DNA of 64,000 bases, taken from contig NZ_CP035501.1 of NCBI RefSeq assembly GCF_004135585.1, positions 2,179,501-2,243,500 of the forward strand, written 5' to 3'. Position 1 is the first letter of the stretch; every line of letters begins with the position of its first letter. Shown here piece after piece: positions 55,231 to 63,855 of the stretch. The stretch comes from Sphingosinicella sp. BN140058 (GTDB lineage Bacteria; Pseudomonadota; Alphaproteobacteria; Sphingomonadales; Sphingomonadaceae). A program made the translations under genes and the position numbers. The notes under the pieces are model-generated. The model made no database searches and had not been told where the DNA came from. It worked only from the letters and a program-made list of their open reading frames with translations.

Positions 55231-55515
55231 TCAGCCGGTTGGGTGGCCGAGCTTCCGACACAAGGCGGTCGCCTTCTGGATGCGAGGATCCTTGGCGCCG
55301 AAATGGCGCCTGAGCTCTGGAATGCGGGCGCAGTTGGCGCGCGCCTTGCGGCTGCTTGCGGTCCGGACCGAACCGGCATCCGGTTCCCTGGCGGCTTCCA
55401 TGACCGCGTCTTCCTGAGAGTAGATCCCCATGCCGGTCATATCCATGGCGCCGTCCTGAGCGGCCGCGGTCGAAGCGGCGATACCGAGCAGGGCGATCAC
55501 AACGAGCCTTTTCAT
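55231..55515 (-). CDS. Small secreted protein of unknown function
   Basis: A 94-residue protein whose start at 55515 is fixed by a perfect GGAGGT four bases upstream. The signal peptide is MKRLVVIALLGIAASTAAA, probably cut after AAA or AQ. The mature part is Met-rich at first (GAMDMTGMGIYSQEDAVME) and has two Cys (NCARIPELRR, ALCRKLG) that may pair. I recognise no family. A GGAAC-N17-GTT motif lies upstream. Confidence 0.7.
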   Translation of the reverse strand: MKRLVVIALLGIAASTAAAQDGAMDMTGMGIYSQEDAVMEAAREPDAGSVRTASSRKARANCARIPELRRHFGAKDPRIQKATALCRKLGHPTG

Positions 55516-55557
55516 GGCACCTCCGATCACGCTCAACAGGCGAGCGCACGGGAGGTC

Positions 55558-55582
55558 AACACGGACGATCCGTGCCTGTTCC
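55558..55582 (-). promoter_or_regulatory. Possible EcfG promoter of the small secreted protein
   Basis: On the minus strand GGAAC (55582-55578), 17 bp, then GTT (55560-55558). It would start transcription about 35 bp before the ATG at 55515, a natural distance. Confidence 0.42.
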
Positions 55583-55649
55583 AAGCTTGTGCGCGCCGGC
55601 ACTGGCGCCTGGCGGGAACAGGTCTCGGGCGGCCTCGCGGCCTCTATTC

Positions 55650-55928
55650 TTATTTGAAATTGTCGGCGTAGCTCTGGAGCTTGAGCTTGCGCTCGCTCGC
55701 CGGGACGAGATGATAGGGGATGGCGTTGCGCTCGGCATAGGCCTTGGCCGCATCAAGCGTCGGGAAGGTGAGCGTGACCTGCGACTGGGTATCGCCGCCG
55801 CCGCTCCAGCCGGTGGTCGGATCGGGCGTGTGCGGGCGATGCGATTCGAACTGCAGGATCCATTCGCCGGCGGTCGCCTTCCCGGACTGCATCGCATTCT
55901 TGGACCGCTGGAAGATTCGCGCCGCCAT
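55650..55928 (-). CDS. NDUFS4-like (ETC complex I subunit) protein
   Basis: A 92-residue protein of the ETC_C1_NDUFS4 family, the accessory complex I subunit shared by alphaproteobacteria and mitochondria. ARIFQRSKNAMQSGKA at the start, WILQFESHRPHTPDPTTGWS in the middle and the C-terminal SYADNF motif fit. The ATG at 55928 follows AGGAG; a TTG six bases upstream is a weaker alternative. It is alone here; the nuo operon is not in the window. The 134-bp gap toward the small secreted gene holds only its promoter-like motif. Confidence 0.88.
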   Translation of the reverse strand: MAARIFQRSKNAMQSGKATAGEWILQFESHRPHTPDPTTGWSGGGDTQSQVTLTFPTLDAAKAYAERNAIPYHLVPASERKLKLQSYADNFK

Positions 55929-56004
55929 TCTCAATCACTCCTTCGTGTGCGCGCGTTGCCCAACAGCGAGACGCAAATCAACCTTTTCGCGTTCCCGCGC
56001 GCAC

Positions 56005-58482
56005 TCAGGATCCCTTGCCGCCGATCCTCGCACTGGCCTTCTTGGTGCGCAGCGTCGGGTCGGCGGCTGCGGGGTCGTCAGGCCAGGGATGGCGCGGGTA
56101 GCGGCCGCGCATCTCCTTGGCCACCGCCGACCAGCTGCCGGCCCAGAAACCGGGCAGATCGCGGGTGGTCTGGATCGGCCGCCCCGCCGGCGAGGTCAGC
56201 GACAGCACCAGCGGCACCCGGCCGCCGCCGATGGCAGGGTGCTCGGACAGTCCGTAGAGCGCCTGGACTCGGGTGGTGACGGTCGGCCCCGCCTCCGCCT
56301 CATAGTCGATGGCGTGGCGGCTTCCCGCCGGAGTCTCGAAATCGTGCGGGGCGAGGCGGTCGACGATCTTGCGGCCCTCCCAGCCGAGCAGCGCATCGAG
56401 CGTCCCCGACAGCGCGGACGGATCGATGTCGGAGAGCCGCCGCCTGCCGGCGACGAGCAGCGGCAGCCAGTCGTCGAGCGTCGCGAGCAGCACCTCGTCA
56501 GAGAGATCGGCGAGCTCGGGCGCGTATCGCCGGGCGAACACCGCACGCTTGCGGAGCGAGCGGGCGCCGTCGCTCCACGGCAGCAGACCGAGGCCGTGGC
56601 TGCGCACCGCGTCGACGAGCGCGGCCGCGACCTCCTCGGGCAAGGCCTTGGCATTCTGGCCCTGGCTGAGGGTGACCGCGCCGAGGCGGCGCCCGTGCCG
56701 CGCCTGAACGGTACCGGTGGCGGGATCGAAGCGGATCTCGGCGCCGCTTTCGATGCGGTCCCCGAACAAGGCCATCACCGCATCCTCGGCGATCGCCGCG
56801 GCGGAGAGGATGCGGGCGCCGGCGGCGCTGCCGCTGACTTCGGCGACGGCGAGCCAGCTCTCCCTGGCAAGCGGCGAATGCGGATCGAGCCGGAAACCCC
56901 GGCCACCGACCGAGATCCATTCCTCGCCCGAGGCCGAGCGGCGCCTGGCGAGGCGATCGGGATAGGCAAGCGCGATGCAGGCGCCGACGACCTCGCCGCC
57001 CCCCTCCCCGCGTCCGCCGACGAGCTGTTGCCAGCGTCGGGCGAGGCCGCGCGCGGCCTCTGCGCGTTTGCCGCGTTCGCCCCGCCAGCGACGCAGGCGC
57101 AGCTCCAGATCGGCATCGTTGCCGCCCAGGCCGCGCTCGGACAGGAGGACCGCAATCTCCGCCGCCGTGCGGCTCCATCCCCGCGCATCGGCCTCGATCA
57201 GCATATGGGCGAGGCGCGGCGGCAGCGGCAGAGCGGCGATCGCCTTGCCGTGCGCGGTCGGGCGCCCCTCGGAGTCGATCGCGCCGAGCGAAGTCAGCCG
57301 CCGGCGCGCTTCGTCGACCGCGGCGGCGGGCGGCGCGTCGAGCCAGCGCAGTTCGCGCGGATCGCGCACACCCCACAGTCCGCAATCGAGCAGCAGCGAC
57401 GAGAGATCGGCTTCCAGGATTTCGGGCGGATCGAAGCGCGGCAGGCCGGCGGTCGCCGCTTCCTCCCACAGGCGATAGACGATGCCCGGCGCCTGGCGGC
57501 CCGCACGGCCGGCGCGCTGGGCGACCGCGGTCTGACTGGCACGTTCGGTGACCAGGCGGGTAATGCCGGCCGCCCGATCGTAGCGCGGCCGGCGCGCAAG
57601 GCCGCTGTCGACGACGATCCGCACGCCGTCCAGCGTCAGGCTGGTCTCGGCAATGGAGGTCGCGAGCACGATCTTGCGGCGACCGGGCGGCGCCGCGGCG
57701 ATGGCGGCACGCTGCGCCGCCGGCTCGAGGCTGCCGTGCAGGCGGTGAAGATCGGTGTCGGCCGGGAGCTGGTCCTCGAGCCGCTCCGCGGTGCGCTCGA
57801 TCTCGCCGACGCCGGGCAGGAAGGCGAGCAGGCTGCCCTCGGCTTCGGCGAGCGCGCGCCGGATCGCCGGCGCCATCTCGTCCTCGATCCGCCGCTCGGC
57901 CGCCCGGCCGAGATAGATGTGCGAGAGGGGATGGCTGCGGCCTTCGCTGTGGATGACCGGCGCGGCCGCGCCGTCCGCCGCCATCAACCCTGCGAAGCGC
58001 TCACCGTCCAGGGTTGCCGACATCGCGACGATGCGCAAATCCGGCCGCAATGCCGCCTGGGCATCCAGGGCGAGGGCTAAGCCGAAGTCGCTGTCGAGAC
58101 TGCGCTCATGGACTTCGTCGAACAGGACGGCGGAAATGCCGATCAGCTCCGGGTCGGACTGGATGCGGTTCCGAAAGATGCCCTCGGTCAGTACGGTGAC
58201 CCGCGTCCGTGTGGATCGCCTGGTATCGAGGCGGGTCGCATAGCCGATCGTCTCGCCGACCCGTTCCCCGGCAAGCTCCGCCATCCGCTCCGCCGCCGCG
58301 CGCGCAGCGAGGCGGCGGGGCGACAGCACCAGCACTTCGCCCGCACACCAGGGCTCCCGGAGCAGAACCGGCGCCACCGCCGTAGTCTTGCCCGCGCCCG
58401 GTGGGGCGACGAGCACCGCGTTCGCCCCGCCGCGCAGCGCGGCGAGAAGATCGGGCAGGACGGCGTGGATCGGGAGGGTCAC
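56005..58482 (-). CDS. hrpB: ATP-dependent helicase HrpB
   Basis: DEAH-type RNA/DNA helicase family of 825 residues, the usual length. Walker A APPGAGKTTAV near residue 28, DEVHERSLDSDF, motif III MSATLDGERF, TSIAETSLTLDGV and QRAGRAGRQAPG, then the HrpB C-terminal domain. I chose GTG at 58482 (MTLPIHAVLPDLLAAL); the frame is open to 58995, but that part contains the repeat and another gene. Function in bacteria is poorly known; E. coli HrpB is non-essential. Confidence 0.92.
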   Translation of the reverse strand: MTLPIHAVLPDLLAALRGGANAVLVAPPGAGKTTAVAPVLLREPWCAGEVLVLSPRRLAARAAAERMAELAGERVGETIGYATRLDTRRSTRTRVTVLTEGIFRNRIQSDPELIGISAVLFDEVHERSLDSDFGLALALDAQAALRPDLRIVAMSATLDGERFAGLMAADGAAAPVIHSEGRSHPLSHIYLGRAAERRIEDEMAPAIRRALAEAEGSLLAFLPGVGEIERTAERLEDQLPADTDLHRLHGSLEPAAQRAAIAAAPPGRRKIVLATSIAETSLTLDGVRIVVDSGLARRPRYDRAAGITRLVTERASQTAVAQRAGRAGRQAPGIVYRLWEEAATAGLPRFDPPEILEADLSSLLLDCGLWGVRDPRELRWLDAPPAAAVDEARRRLTSLGAIDSEGRPTAHGKAIAALPLPPRLAHMLIEADARGWSRTAAEIAVLLSERGLGGNDADLELRLRRWRGERGKRAEAARGLARRWQQLVGGRGEGGGEVVGACIALAYPDRLARRRSASGEEWISVGGRGFRLDPHSPLARESWLAVAEVSGSAAGARILSAAAIAEDAVMALFGDRIESGAEIRFDPATGTVQARHGRRLGAVTLSQGQNAKALPEEVAAALVDAVRSHGLGLLPWSDGARSLRKRAVFARRYAPELADLSDEVLLATLDDWLPLLVAGRRRLSDIDPSALSGTLDALLGWEGRKIVDRLAPHDFETPAGSRHAIDYEAEAGPTVTTRVQALYGLSEHPAIGGGRVPLVLSLTSPAGRPIQTTRDLPGFWAGSWSAVAKEMRGRYPRHPWPDDPAAADPTLRTKKASARIGGKGS

Positions 58483-58578
58483 GCCCTTCCTCAGCCAGAA
58501 GCCGCGCGAGAGGGAAAGAGGATTCGTGAGGAGGGCGGAAATGCGAGCAACTTCCGGGGCGCCGCGCGGGTCTCGCAA

Positions 58579-58626
58579 CCCCCTCCACCGCGCTTCGCGC
58601 GGTTCCCCTCCCCGCGTGCGGGGAGG
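58579..58626. repeat. Two-hairpin repeat, copy 4, upstream of hrpB
   Basis: ACCGCGC-TTC-GCGCGGT (58587-58603) and CCTCCCCGC-GT-GCGGGGAGG (58607-58626) are both perfect stems, joined by TCC. The layout matches the copies at 7618, 41183 and 47581. It lies in the 146-bp gap between hrpB and the small minus-strand gene upstream of it. Confidence 0.7.
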
Positions 58627-58628
58627 AT

Positions 58629-58910
58629 CTAGCGGCGGCCCTGCAGCGGGCTGGTCCGGGCTTCGACGGTGCCGCCTTCGGGCAGCTTGACCTCGGCAGC
58701 CTTGACCGGCTCGGGGGGCGCACCACCGGCGACGCATTGGGCGACGACGACCGGGTAATCGACATCGGTTTGGCCCGGCAGCACCGCATCGGTCGCCTGG
58801 CTGCACGCGGCCTGACTCTCGTAATGCGTGTCGAGCGTCCGCACCTGCTGGCAGGCGGTGTCGCTTTCGCCGCAGCCGAGGATCGCGATGATGAAGTAAG
58901 CCGGTCCCAT
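58629..58910 (-). CDS. Small Cys-containing protein of unknown function
   Basis: 93 residues from the ATG at 58910 (MGPAYFIIAILGCGES); an ATG at 58925 is the alternative. The short hydrophobic N-terminus may be a signal or anchor. Cys occur in GCGESDTACQQV, QAACSQAT and AQCVAGG, four in a pattern that suggests disulfides outside the cytoplasm. Similar proteins exist in sphingomonads as far as I remember, with no known role. A GGAAC-N17-GTT motif lies just upstream. Confidence 0.68.
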   Translation of the reverse strand: MGPAYFIIAILGCGESDTACQQVRTLDTHYESQAACSQATDAVLPGQTDVDYPVVVAQCVAGGAPPEPVKAAEVKLPEGGTVEARTSPLQGRR

Positions 58911-58919
58911 GGTCGATAA

Positions 58920-58944
58920 AACCATCGGCGGATAAGCGCGTTCC
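58920..58944 (-). promoter_or_regulatory. Possible EcfG promoter of the small Cys-rich protein
   Basis: Minus strand GGAAC (58944-58940), 17 bp, GTT (58922-58920). With the ATG at 58910 the transcript would be nearly leaderless, which agrees with the absence of a ribosome binding site there. Confidence 0.42.
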
Positions 58945-59013
58945 AAACGTTACACGTGCGTTCCGCAGGCCTGTCCTTGGTTGAGACAGCTGCACTTCCT
59001 ACTTAGGGCCTGC

Positions 59014-60831
59014 ATGCGTCCACTCGAAAACCCAGACACGTCTCCGAAGGCCGGCTGGTCGGCACTTCGACGCTTCCTGCCTTATCTGTGGCCGGCCGGC
59101 GAACCCGCGCTCAAGACTCGCGTGGTCATCGCCGTGCTGCTGGTGCTCGTCGCCAAGGGTGCGACCCTGGTGATGCCGTTCGCCTACAAGGCGGCGATCG
59201 ACCGGATGTCGGGCCCTGTCCAGGCCGGCGCCGGCCTCGCCATCGCTCTGGTCGTCGCTTATGCCGGCGCCCGCTTCGCCGGCGTGCTGTTCGACAATCT
59301 GCGCAACGCGATCTTCGAGCGGGTCGGCCAGGATGCGGCGCGGCGCCTCGCCGAGACGGTGTTCCGCCACGTCCACCGCCTGTCGCTGCGCTTCCACCTG
59401 GAGCGGCGCACCGGCGCACTCACCAAGATCGTCGAGCGCGGCACCAAGAGCATCGACATGATGCTCTATTTCCTGCTGTTCAACATAGCCCCGACGATCA
59501 TCGAACTGATCGCCATCTGCATCATCTTCGGAGTGAAGTTCGGGCCGGGGCTGGTCGTCGCGACCCTGGTGATGGTGGTCGCCTACATCACCTTCACGCG
59601 CGTGGTGACCGAATGGCGCAGCAAGCTGCAGCGCCAGATGAACGAGGTCGACAATCAGGCGATCGCACGCGCGGTCGATTCGCTGCTCAATTACGAGACG
59701 GTCAAATATTTCGGCGCCGAGGAACGCGAGGCGCGGCGCTACGGCGACGCGATGCGCGCCTTTGCCGGCGCGGCGGTGAAGAACGAGACCTCGCTCGCCT
59801 GGCTCAACATCGGCCAGTCGCTGATCACCAATCTGATGATGGCCGGTGCGATGGCCTACACCGTCTGGGGCTGGAGCCGCGGCAGCTTCACCACTGGCGA
59901 CGTGGTGTTCGTCAACACTTTCCTTGCCCAGCTCTTCCGGCCGCTCGACATGCTCGGGTGGGTCTATCGCACGATCCGGCAGGGGCTGATCGACATGGAG
60001 GCGATGTTCGGGATCGTCGACACGCCGGAGGAAGTGCGCGACGTCGACGGCGCCCCCGCGCTCCAGGTTGGCGCCGGCAGCGTCCGCTTCGAGAACGTGC
60101 ATTTCGGTTACGATGCCGATCGCGAGATCCTGAAGGGCATTGATCTCGAGGTGAAACCCGGAACGATGGTGGCCGTGGTCGGTCCCTCCGGCGCCGGCAA
60201 ATCGACCCTGTCGCGTCTGCTGTTCCGCTTCTACGAGCCGACCTCCGGGCGGATCCTGATCGATGGTCAGGATATCCGCCAGGTCACCCAGGCGAGCCTG
60301 CGCCAGGCGCTCGGCATCGTGCCGCAGGACAGCGTGCTGTTCAACGACACGATCGGCTACAATATCGGCTACGGGCGCGACGGTGCCGATCAGGCCGAGA
60401 TCGAAGGGGCGGCCAAGGGCGCGGCGATCCACGATTTCATCGCCAGCCTGCCGCAGGGCTATGAGGCGCAGGTCGGCGAGCGCGGCCTCAAACTCTCCGG
60501 CGGCGAGAAGCAGAGGGTGGCGATCGCCCGCACCCTGCTCAAGAACCCGCCGATCCTGATCTTTGACGAGGCGACCAGTGCGCTCGACAGCCGCACCGAG
60601 GCCGCCATCCAGGAGACACTTCGCTCGGTCGCGGCGCGCCGGACTTCGATCGTTATCGCCCACCGGCTGTCGACGGTGATCGACGCCGATCAGATCGTGG
60701 TGCTCAACGAGGGCCGGGTCGCCGAACGCGGCACCCACGCCGAACTGCTGCGGCGGAACGGGCTCTATGCCGAGATGTGGACCCGGCAGCAGACGGAGCG
60801 CGAAGACGCCGAAGCGGAAGCCGCCGAATAG
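59014..60831 (+). CDS. Atm1-like ABC exporter (half transporter, IM-ABC)
   Basis: 605 residues: an N-terminal membrane domain with about six helices (VVIAVLLVLVAKGATLVMPF is the first) and a C-terminal ATPase: Walker A GPSGAGKSTLSRLLFRFYEP near 395, signature LSGGEKQRVAIART near 497, Walker B LIFDEATSALDS. NYETVKYFGAEEREARRY is the hallmark of the Atm1/HMT1 subgroup, which exports glutathione-bound metals or sulfur species from the cytoplasm. The ATG at 59014 follows AGGG. A secreted FKBP gene follows after 62 bp. Confidence 0.92.
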   Translation: MRPLENPDTSPKAGWSALRRFLPYLWPAGEPALKTRVVIAVLLVLVAKGATLVMPFAYKAAIDRMSGPVQAGAGLAIALVVAYAGARFAGVLFDNLRNAIFERVGQDAARRLAETVFRHVHRLSLRFHLERRTGALTKIVERGTKSIDMMLYFLLFNIAPTIIELIAICIIFGVKFGPGLVVATLVMVVAYITFTRVVTEWRSKLQRQMNEVDNQAIARAVDSLLNYETVKYFGAEEREARRYGDAMRAFAGAAVKNETSLAWLNIGQSLITNLMMAGAMAYTVWGWSRGSFTTGDVVFVNTFLAQLFRPLDMLGWVYRTIRQGLIDMEAMFGIVDTPEEVRDVDGAPALQVGAGSVRFENVHFGYDADREILKGIDLEVKPGTMVAVVGPSGAGKSTLSRLLFRFYEPTSGRILIDGQDIRQVTQASLRQALGIVPQDSVLFNDTIGYNIGYGRDGADQAEIEGAAKGAAIHDFIASLPQGYEAQVGERGLKLSGGEKQRVAIARTLLKNPPILIFDEATSALDSRTEAAIQETLRSVAARRTSIVIAHRLSTVIDADQIVVLNEGRVAERGTHAELLRRNGLYAEMWTRQQTEREDAEAEAAE

Positions 60832-60893
60832 GGATTTTCCGGCGCAATCGCGGCGCTACAAGCGGCGGCATCGACACAAGAGGGGGTTCGAGC

Positions 60894-61394
60894 ATGAGAA
60901 TGACGTGGTTGGCGCTTGGCGGCGCCGCGATCGCGGCCACGGCGGCGCTTGCGCAGGGCATGGAGGAACAGCCCGCGCCGCAGCACGATACCGCCTGGCA
61001 CAACGCTCAGATGCTCTATCTGGCCGGACTGAAACCCGCCGATGGCTGGCTGAACGGCCCCGGCGGCATGCGCTACCGCAAGGTCAAATCGGGGCAGCCT
61101 GGCGCGCCGCACCCGGCGCCCACCGACGTCGTCACCATTCATTATGCGGGTCGGCTGATCGACGGCAGCGAGTTCGACAGCTCGATCGCGCGCGGCGAAC
61201 CGGCGACCTTCCCGCTGCCCCGGCTGATCAAGGGCTGGCAGCTCGGCGTGCCGCTGATGGCGGTGGGCGACACGTTCGAATTCGCGCTGCCGCAAAGCCT
61301 TGCCTACGGCCCGGAGGGCAAGGGGCCGATCCCGGGCGGCGCCACCTTGCTGTTCACGATCGAACTGATCGCGATTCCGGGCGCGGAAGGGTAA
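60894..61394 (+). CDS. Secreted FKBP-type peptidyl-prolyl isomerase
   Basis: 166 residues: signal peptide (MRMTWLALGGAAIAATAALAQG), a linker, then the FKBP domain from about residue 75 (VVTIHYAGRLIDGSEFDSS; LIKGWQLGVPLMAVGDTFEF; LAYGPEGKGPIPGGATLLF). The active-site aromatic residues Tyr in HYAGR and Phe in SEFDSS and the final LLFTIELI are present. It should act in the periplasm. The GGGGG before the ATG at 60894 and the signal peptide decide the start. Confidence 0.9.
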   Translation: MRMTWLALGGAAIAATAALAQGMEEQPAPQHDTAWHNAQMLYLAGLKPADGWLNGPGGMRYRKVKSGQPGAPHPAPTDVVTIHYAGRLIDGSEFDSSIARGEPATFPLPRLIKGWQLGVPLMAVGDTFEFALPQSLAYGPEGKGPIPGGATLLFTIELIAIPGAEG

Positions 61395-61448
61395 CAAAGG
61401 CGGCGGAAGCGGGGTGACGCCACGCCCCGTTCGCGCTACCCCCCGGAC

Positions 61449-63236
61449 ATGCGGCAACCCGGCGAAATCCTCCACGATGTCTTTGGCTTCGGCGCGTTCC
61501 GGGGCGTTCAGGAGGACGTGATCGGGCGGGTGATGGCGGGCCGGCACAGCCTTGCCGTGATGCCCACCGGCGCCGGCAAATCGCTATGCTACCAGGTGCC
61601 GGCGCTCGCGCGGGAGGGAACCGCAATCGTCATCTCGCCGCTGATCGCGCTGATGCACGATCAGATCCGGTCGGCCGAGAGCTTCGGCATCCACGCCGCC
61701 TCTCTCACCTCGGCCGACGGCGACGAAGCGCGGCAGGACACGCTGCGGCGCTTCAAGGGTGGCGAGCTCGACCTGCTCTACGTCGCACCGGAGCGGGCGA
61801 GCAGCGGCCACTTCCACGAACTGGTCGGCCGGGCCAAGCTCTCGCTGGTTGCCGTCGACGAGGCGCATTGCGTGTCCGAATGGGGCCATGATTTCCGGCC
61901 CGATTACCGGCTGCTGCGGCCGCTGCTCGACAGCCTGGGCGATGTTCCACGGCTGGCGCTGACCGCCACCGCCGACCGCCAGACCCGTGCCGACATCCTC
62001 GTTCAGCTCGGCATCCCCGAAGACGGGCTGATCGTCGCCGGCTTCGATCGCCCCAACATCCGCTACCATGTCCGTCCGCGCGATGGCGTCACCAGCCAGC
62101 TCAAGGCTTTGCTCGCCGAGCAGGAAGGGGCCGGCATCGTCTACGTCTCTAGCCGCGACAAAGCCGAGAAGCTCGCCGAGCAGCTGGCGCAGGGCGGCCG
62201 CCGGCGCGTGCTGCCTTACCATGCCGGCCTCGATCCGCAGGTGCGCGCCCGCAACCAGGCGGCGTTCGTCGCCAGCGAGGACATGGTGATGGTGGCGACG
62301 ATCGCCTTCGGCATGGGCATCGACAAGCCGGACGTGCGCTTCGTCGCCCATGCCGGAATCCCGAAGTCGATCGAGGCTTATTATCAGGAAACCGGCCGTG
62401 CAGGCCGCGACGGCGATCCCGCCGAGGCCTGGATGTTCTGGGGCGCCGAGGACTTCCTGCGCGCCCGGCGCAGAATCGAGACCGAAGTGCCCGATGATCG
62501 CCGCGGCGGCGAGCGTCAGCGGCTGAATTCGCTCGCCGCTCTGGTCGAAGCGGCCGAGTGCCGGCGCGCGATCCTGCTGCAGCATTTCGGCGAGCATCCG
62601 CCGGCGCGGTGCGGGAATTGCGACAATTGCCTGACGCCGCCGACCACGGTCGACGCCACCGAGCCGGCGCGCAAATTGCTATCCGCCGCATTCCGAACCG
62701 AGATGCGGTTCGGGATCCAGCATCTCACCGACGTGCTCGCCGGGCGCGAGACCGAGAAGGTGCTGAGCTTCGGCCACAACCGCCTGTCGGTATTCGGCAT
62801 CGCCGACGAGGACGAGCTGGCGCTGATGAAGCCGCTTGCCCGTGCGTTGATGGCGCGCGATGCACTGCGCGCCGACGATTTCGGGGGCCTCTCCTTCGGT
62901 CCCGGCGCGCGGCCGGTACTGAAAGGCGAAGAGGAAGTGCGGATCGTGCTGCCGCCGAAGAAGGCGCGGCGGCGCCGCGGCGGCGGCGATGCGGTCGATC
63001 ATGCGCACGACCCGCTGTTCGACGCGCTGCGCGCCCGGCGGCGCGAGCTCGCCATGGAAGCGGGCGTGCCGCCCTACGTCATCTTCCACGACAGCACGCT
63101 CCGCGAAATGGCGGGGCTGCGGCCGAACACGCTACACGGCCTCTCGCAAGTCTCCGGCGTCGGCGCCGCCAAGCTCGAACGCTATGGCGACGCCTTCGTC
63201 GAGGTCATCCGGCAGCATGAAGGCGTTTCCGCATGA
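61449..63236 (+). CDS. recQ: ATP-dependent DNA helicase RecQ
   Basis: 3'-5' DNA helicase for recombination repair. 595 residues. Walker A MPTGAGKSLCYQVPA (usually GGGKS) near residue 40, DEAH box VAVDEAHCVSEWGHDF near 138, motif VI QETGRAGRDG near 315, the RQC zinc site (ECRRAILLQHFGE; CGNCDNC) near 370-390, winged helix, and a C-terminal HRDC domain (DALRARRRELAMEAGVPPYV; TLHGLSQVSGVG). Its end overlaps the next gene (ATGA). Confidence 0.95.
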   Translation: MRQPGEILHDVFGFGAFRGVQEDVIGRVMAGRHSLAVMPTGAGKSLCYQVPALAREGTAIVISPLIALMHDQIRSAESFGIHAASLTSADGDEARQDTLRRFKGGELDLLYVAPERASSGHFHELVGRAKLSLVAVDEAHCVSEWGHDFRPDYRLLRPLLDSLGDVPRLALTATADRQTRADILVQLGIPEDGLIVAGFDRPNIRYHVRPRDGVTSQLKALLAEQEGAGIVYVSSRDKAEKLAEQLAQGGRRRVLPYHAGLDPQVRARNQAAFVASEDMVMVATIAFGMGIDKPDVRFVAHAGIPKSIEAYYQETGRAGRDGDPAEAWMFWGAEDFLRARRRIETEVPDDRRGGERQRLNSLAALVEAAECRRAILLQHFGEHPPARCGNCDNCLTPPTTVDATEPARKLLSAAFRTEMRFGIQHLTDVLAGRETEKVLSFGHNRLSVFGIADEDELALMKPLARALMARDALRADDFGGLSFGPGARPVLKGEEEVRIVLPPKKARRRRGGGDAVDHAHDPLFDALRARRRELAMEAGVPPYVIFHDSTLREMAGLRPNTLHGLSQVSGVGAAKLERYGDAFVEVIRQHEGVSA

Positions 63237-63631
63237 TAAGGCAGATCGACGAATCGATGATGGTGAGCGGCCAGCTCTATCCGGAGCGGCTGGGGGATCT
63301 CGGGGTCGCCATGGTGATCAACAATCGACCCGACCGCGAAGAGCCGGGCCAGCCGTCCTCGGCCGAGATCGAAGCCGCCGCGGCGGCGGCGGGCATCGCC
63401 TATCACCATATCCCGATCGCCGGCGGATTTTCGGACGCGCAGGTGCAGGAGATGCAGGACGCCCTCTCAGCCGCGGAGGGTCCGACGCTCGCCTTCTGCA
63501 AATCGGGGACTCGTTCCATCTATCTGTGGGCCCTAGCCCGCGCACGCATGGGCGACGATGCCGACGCCCTGCTCGCCAAGGGCGCAGCGGCCGGCTACGA
63601 TCTGACGCCGATCCGCGGGTATCTGGCTTAA
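63233..63631 (+). CDS. DSP/PTP-like phosphatase (TIGR01244 family)
   Basis: 132 residues with a tyrosine-phosphatase-like loop LAFCKSGTRS (CxxGxR) near residue 86. VSGQLYPERLGDLGVAMVINNRPD at the start fits the family of small phosphatase-like proteins also found as the N-terminal domain of Blh. Some such proteins are linked to sulfide metabolism and biofilm control, others have no known role. It overlaps recQ by 4 bp and is convergent with the DUF2007 gene 8 bp away. Confidence 0.8.
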   Translation: MIRQIDESMMVSGQLYPERLGDLGVAMVINNRPDREEPGQPSSAEIEAAAAAAGIAYHHIPIAGGFSDAQVQEMQDALSAAEGPTLAFCKSGTRSIYLWALARARMGDDADALLAKGAAAGYDLTPIRGYLA

Positions 63632-63638
63632 GAGCGGC

Positions 63639-63839
63639 TCAGAGGCCCTCCGCCAGCACACTCCGGGCGTGTTCGAGATCCTCGTCGAGGACCATCAGAC
63701 GGATCGGGATCAGGCCACCAAAGGCTTCCCAGCTCATCTCGGTGTCGAACAGCACCGCCTCGATGCCGGCGGCATCGAGCACGGAACGCGCGAGACCGGC
63801 TTCGAAACTGTTCGAGAATCGCGCCGCCTCGACCAGCAT
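63639..63839 (-). CDS. DUF2007-like small protein
   Basis: 66 residues from the ATG at 63839. ARFSNSFEAGLARSVLDAAGIEAVLFD and IPIRLMVLDEDLEHARSVL match the pattern of DUF2007 (putative signal transducing) proteins. The upstream extension of the frame overlaps the DUF924 gene and is not used. Function unknown. Confidence 0.75.
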   Translation of the reverse strand: MLVEAARFSNSFEAGLARSVLDAAGIEAVLFDTEMSWEAFGGLIPIRLMVLDEDLEHARSVLAEGL

Positions 63840-63855
63840 CAGGCCGCGCGGCGCC

